Below, piece after piece: positions 59,239 through 64,000 of a DNA stretch of 64,000 nucleotides (positions are counted from its first letter, which is position 1; every line of letters begins with the position of its first letter). A model generated the notes under the pieces. That model was not told where the DNA came from and searched no databases. It saw nothing but the letters and a program-made list of their open reading frames with translations. The DNA is from Rheinheimera tangshanensis (lineage in GTDB: Bacteria; Pseudomonadota; Gammaproteobacteria; Enterobacterales; Alteromonadaceae): contig NZ_BMLH01000008.1 in the NCBI RefSeq assembly GCF_014645135.1, positions 62,001 through 126,000 of the forward strand, written 5' to 3'. A program made the position numbers and the translations under genes.

Positions 59239-61332
59239 TTAGTTATAACTAAAGTTATAACCTATCTTAACCAATTGATTTATATGCTCATTCTCTATAG
59301 TCACAATGGATTTTGTGCCGTCATTATTAAAAGAAAAACTGGATTTTATAGGCAAAGAAGTACTGAATTGCGACTCACTGTTTCCTGTCAGCAGCTCTAA
59401 AGTCATCAGAGACCAGTTTGAATCAGTCTTCAGATTGGCGCTTACCAGCTTGTCCCCTAATAAGTTGACCTGATGCCTTAGCTCAAAATTTACCTTTAGC
59501 GGTAGCGATTTGACCAAATGGAAATCAGGATCTAACAGATAAAACTGTCCCTTCGGGTCTGCGGCAATGTAGCTATCACGCCAGGGTAACAGTAGCCGAT
59601 AGCCTTTAAGTATCCGGATTTGTGTTTTCGTTTGCCTGTCAAACAAATTAACTAACCATTCGTTCCCAATTTTTTCTGTAAAGATGACCTTCGACTTGTC
59701 TGAGCTGGGCGCCGCCGTCCATACCTGCTGATTTTCATACGAAATATGATCCAGTTCTCCGCTTTGCAGCTCCAAAAGTCTGAGTTGATTTTTTTGCAGC
59801 AGCAATACATAGTCCGGTTCTTCGGCAATCAAGGTAAACACTTCCTCGCTTTGCAAAATTAGCTTTTTTTCACCCGTAGCAGGAAAAAAGCTATACAAAC
59901 TAAAGCTGTCTTTATTTTCCTCCACCAGCCATAACCTGCCAACTTCATCGCTATAGGTTAAACTAACCACTTGTTCTTCAAATGAAAAATAGCGCTGGAC
60001 AGTGTCAAGATCGGGCAATTGGATCTGATAAAAATCTTTACCTTGCGGCTTTAACAACAAACCAAACATATTGCCAGCAATATCACGACCAAAACCGGTA
60101 AAACGTTCAGACAAAGGCAGTAATGTCGCAGCACCAGTTTCAATATTCAATTGCTTAAGTTTATGACCATAGTTGACCAAGAGTTCCTCTTGATTAATCC
60201 ACATCAGATTAAGCTCATCTGCCCCTAAAGCATTTTGTGAAAAAGACTCTTCAATTAATAACTTTTTATCTGCTATCCGATAAATTTGAATATGGTACAC
60301 AGAATCCCTGCGGATCAAAGCAAGATGCTTCTTATCGGGAGATAGCACAGCTCCAAAATCAACAGATCCTTGTTTCGAGCTATAGGTGAACTGTTCTAAG
60401 CTTCTTTTTTCAAGGTCAAAGAAATAATACAGACCATTGATTTCCTGCTTTTTTTTACCATTAATAAGAATAATATTGTCTTTATAGGATACAGCTTGGC
60501 CAATGTCCGAAAACTCCTCCAGCAGGAGTGGCTTTGCTGGAAGATTTAAATTTAATGCAGAATACAAATACAACTTAGCTAACCCATTCTCCTGCGAAGA
60601 AATAGCCACCACGTCATTATTCAACATAGAAACTATGTGATAAGCAGCATCATTTGGAACAGAAATTCTTTGTAGTTGTCCTAATTTGAAATCATACAGG
60701 TAGGGCTGCCAAGGCCCACTTTGATTGAGTCGACCAGTAAAAGTATGGAATCGACCGTCTTCCGAAACAGATAAAAATCTCTTTTCACCCGCTATATCAA
60801 CGAGGGGTTTATTATTGACTACAATTTTTTCGCTAATGGTGTTCGTCAAAACAACGAGCGCAAGGACAGTAAGCAGGAGCAACGAAAATGCAGTAACATA
60901 CCTGGATATACTGAAATGTCTTGATGGTGTAACAGAGGTTTCTCTCTCTTTTTCCAAAGAACTTATCGAGCTAACGGGCGTTTCATTGCTCAGGAGTTTA
61001 TCCGACTCCACAGCTCGTCCAGACTCTTGCTGATAAATAAATTGGTAGCCACGCTTCATTTGCGATCGGATATAACGTGGACTTTCAGGCTCCGTATCAC
61101 CTAACAAAGTTCTCAATTTGCTGATAGTACGCCTGACAGCTGTATCAGTGACAACTCTGCCAGCCCAAACCTCTGTATGCAGCTCCTGTAAACTAACATA
61201 CCGCGAAGAATGCTGGATCAGATAACACAACACATCTATGACTTTAGGCTCAACCGGTAGCTCACCTTCGCTGTTATAAATGCGTTTTTCTTTCACATCA
61301 ACATCAAAATCGCCGATATTTACTAAATCCAT
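59239..61332 (-). CDS. CadC/ToxR-like membrane transcriptional regulator
   Basis: About 697 residues from the ATG at 61332; a GTG four codons earlier sits on the Shine-Dalgarno-like AGGTGA. An N-terminal OmpR/PhoB-type winged helix (about 1-105; 'EPKVIDVLCYLIQHSSRYVSLQELHTEVWAGRVVTDTAVRRTISKLRTLLGD', 'YIRSQMKRGYQFI') is followed by a linker and one membrane helix (about 145-167). A periplasmic region of about 530 residues contains repeated beta-strand units like a TolB/WD-type propeller. This is the CadC-like one-component layout: periplasmic sensing, direct promoter binding. It lies upstream of the secreted peptide and LuxR genes and may control them. Confidence 0.87.
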   Translation of the reverse strand: MDLVNIGDFDVDVKEKRIYNSEGELPVEPKVIDVLCYLIQHSSRYVSLQELHTEVWAGRVVTDTAVRRTISKLRTLLGDTEPESPRYIRSQMKRGYQFIYQQESGRAVESDKLLSNETPVSSISSLEKERETSVTPSRHFSISRYVTAFSLLLLTVLALVVLTNTISEKIVVNNKPLVDIAGEKRFLSVSEDGRFHTFTGRLNQSGPWQPYLYDFKLGQLQRISVPNDAAYHIVSMLNNDVVAISSQENGLAKLYLYSALNLNLPAKPLLLEEFSDIGQAVSYKDNIILINGKKKQEINGLYYFFDLEKRSLEQFTYSSKQGSVDFGAVLSPDKKHLALIRRDSVYHIQIYRIADKKLLIEESFSQNALGADELNLMWINQEELLVNYGHKLKQLNIETGAATLLPLSERFTGFGRDIAGNMFGLLLKPQGKDFYQIQLPDLDTVQRYFSFEEQVVSLTYSDEVGRLWLVEENKDSFSLYSFFPATGEKKLILQSEEVFTLIAEEPDYVLLLQKNQLRLLELQSGELDHISYENQQVWTAAPSSDKSKVIFTEKIGNEWLVNLFDRQTKTQIRILKGYRLLLPWRDSYIAADPKGQFYLLDPDFHLVKSLPLKVNFELRHQVNLLGDKLVSANLKTDSNWSLMTLELLTGNSESQFSTSLPIKSSFSFNNDGTKSIVTIENEHINQLVKIGYNFSYN

Positions 61333-61344
61333 AATGTAAACCAC

Positions 61345-61870
61345 TCACCTAAAGACAAATCAGCTTTTCAGCGCACTTATTATTTATACTAATTCGTGTT
61401 GTTGCAAACAGGCCTGCCTCTCTTAAGTAGAGACCTGTATTCTGATCACTCTGTTAGAAGTGTTTTTCCGGTTTTGCAAATATTCTGATTATTAATCAAC
61501 AACATAATCTGAGTTTTAATGTTCTCGATGCTCATAGCCTAAATTGCTTGTGTGTCATAAAGTAGTTAACAAGGCTCTTTTACCTTACCATGTTGGTTAC
61601 TTTAATTCTCTAAGTGTGTTTTTTGCGCATTAATAAAGGCAGAACAAGTTCATTCGGGCCAATTGGGTACAGCTGTTTATCATTTGGTGTCAAAACTCAG
61701 ATTACACCAAGTGCCACGTATTACTGCCCTTTACCGCGAAAAGGCCGCACACATAATTGTAAACAAATACAATAACAAATTTTACCTTAGTCCCCATATT
61801 AACGCAAAAATGAAAACAATATGTAGTTTTGAATGCTTTTAATTTTTGCCTGCTCAGTTCATTTTTTCAT
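61345..61870. other. Intergenic region between CadC-like gene and ATP synthase
   Basis: AT-rich sequence of about 520 bp. I see no supported gene, RNA or clear repeat. It must hold the promoter of the CadC-like gene near 61340-61450. Confidence 0.5.
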
Positions 61871-61898
61871 AAAAAAAGCCACCCGAAGGTGGCTTTTT
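61871..61898 (-). terminator. Terminator of the ATP synthase operon
   Basis: Stem AAAAAGCCACC / GGTGGCTTTTT with a CGAA loop and a long T-run on the minus strand, 18 bp beyond the atpC stop. Confidence 0.93.
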
Positions 61899-61915
61899 AG
61901 CATGCAGTAATCCGC

Positions 61916-62332
61916 TTATTTTTTGCGAAGTTTCTGGATTAAACGTAACTGGGCAATAGCTTCAGCCAATTGAGCTGCAGCTTCTGCGTAGTTGAAATCA
62001 GCGCCTGCATGTTGCATCGCTTCTTCTGCACGTTTCTGAGCAGCTAAAGCAGCTTGCTCGTCCAGATCTTCAGCTCGTACCGCGACATCGGCCAGCACTG
62101 TGACGCTGTGCGGCTGAACTTCCAGCACGCCACCAGCGACATAAATCAGATGCTCTTCGCCAAACTGTTTAACGATACGAACCATACCAGGCTTGATTCC
62201 AGTAAGAAGCGGAATGTGACCAGGTAAAATACCTAATTCACCTTCACTACCTGTTACCTGAATGGATTCCACCAGACCAGAAAAAATCCGCTCTTCGGCG
62301 CTTACCACATCCAGTTGTACTGTCATTGCCAT
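61916..62332 (-). CDS. atpC: ATP synthase F1 epsilon subunit
   Basis: A 138-residue protein with the standard epsilon N-terminal beta sandwich ('[50 protein letters not shown]') and C-terminal helical hairpin ('[45 protein letters not shown]'). It couples rotation to proton flow and can inhibit hydrolysis. It is the last gene of the operon, 25 bp after atpD. Confidence 0.97.
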   Translation of the reverse strand: MAMTVQLDVVSAEERIFSGLVESIQVTGSEGELGILPGHIPLLTGIKPGMVRIVKQFGEEHLIYVAGGVLEVQPHSVTVLADVAVRAEDLDEQAALAAQKRAEEAMQHAGADFNYAEAAAQLAEAIAQLRLIQKLRKK

Positions 62333-62357
62333 TTCGCTCTCCTAAAGCTGTAGTTGA

Positions 62358-63767
<1,410 letters not shown>

Positions 63768-63774
63768 CTAAGCC

Positions 63775-64000
63775 TTAAACAGCAGCGGCACCGGCGACGA
63801 TTTCGCTCAGTTCCTGGGTAATAGCTGCTTGACGCGCTTTGTTGTAAACCAACTTCAGGTCATCCATTAAGCTACCAGCGTTGTCTGTGGCGGCTTTCAT
63901 CGCCACCATACGGGCCGCTTGTTCGCTGGCCGCGTTTTCAACTACACCCTGATACACCTGAGACTCTACGTAGCGGCTCAGTAATTTATCTAAAATTACC
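63775..64000 (-). CDS. atpG: ATP synthase F1 gamma subunit, C-terminal part (truncated by window edge)
   Basis: The frame is open to the last base. The visible 75 residues begin '[40 protein letters not shown]' and end '[25 protein letters not shown]', the conserved gamma C-terminal helix that enters the alpha3beta3 barrel. The GTG at 63957 is an internal codon, not the start. It lies 31 bp upstream of atpD. Confidence 0.97.
   Translation of the reverse strand, partial: VILDKLLSRYVESQVYQGVVENAASEQAARMVAMKAATDNAGSLMDDLKLVYNKARQAAITQELSEIVAGAAAV

Overview
The window looks like chromosome from a marine or freshwater gammaproteobacterium of the Rheinheimera/Alteromonadales type. This is inferred from the atpG-atpD-atpC order, the DeoR-type regulator placed directly upstream of glmS, glmU nearby, many TonB-dependent receptors, and a receptor/SapC/JmjC/halogenase block. 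No rRNA, tRNA, CRISPR array or insertion sequence was recognised.

Region 1 (1-1195) is the tail of a DUF2271 gene plus a DUF4198 gene. Region 2 (1231-16663) is a beta-glucoside utilisation locus: LacI-type regulator, GPH symporter, GH1 beta-glucosidase, a DUF6445 / FAD-halogenase-like / JmjC-cupin / SapC block, a large TonB-dependent receptor, and, divergently, a GH3 lipoprotein and a GluP/FucP-type sugar permease. Three near-identical 14-bp LacI-type operators tie the receptor and the GH1 gene together.

Region 3 (16750-24122) is an MdtABC/MuxABC-like RND efflux operon. An NTF2-like gene and a WYL regulator follow. Region 4 (25773-33455) is a phosphorelay (Hpt protein, CHASE-PAS hybrid kinase, response regulator) next to a REC-PAS-GGDEF-EAL protein. 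Region 5 (33466-41112) holds a PPP-type phosphatase, a PadR/HAAS pair, two YeeE/YedE proteins, glmS with its DeoR-type regulator, a ZIP transporter, and two blocks of intergenic hairpin repeats. Region 6 (41213-46870) is a Fur-box-controlled set: a haem/transferrin-type TonB receptor, a degenerate ApbE-DUF2271 fusion, an eight-EF-hand protein and a DUF4198 protein. A DUF1439 lipoprotein and glmU follow.

Region 7 (about 49.4-61.3 kb) is the standout. It is a peptide-natural-product locus on the minus strand with a CvaA-like HlyD adaptor, a graspetide-like precursor, an ATP-grasp ligase, a C39-peptidase ABC exporter, and nine short double-glycine-type leader peptides (35-45 aa, class II microcin-like) that are mostly too short for routine gene calling. 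Six transcription units in this locus each carry an upstream CTG-N10-CAG lux box in the same orientation, with a -10-like hexamer about 30-35 bp from the box centre. A LuxR-family regulator with a divergent N-terminal domain sits at the upstream end, behind a small secreted cysteine-containing peptide and a CadC/ToxR-like membrane regulator. This suggests a density- or signal-controlled, co-exported arsenal of unmodified microcins plus one ester- or amide-crosslinked peptide. Region 8 (61871-64000) is the end of the ATP synthase operon.
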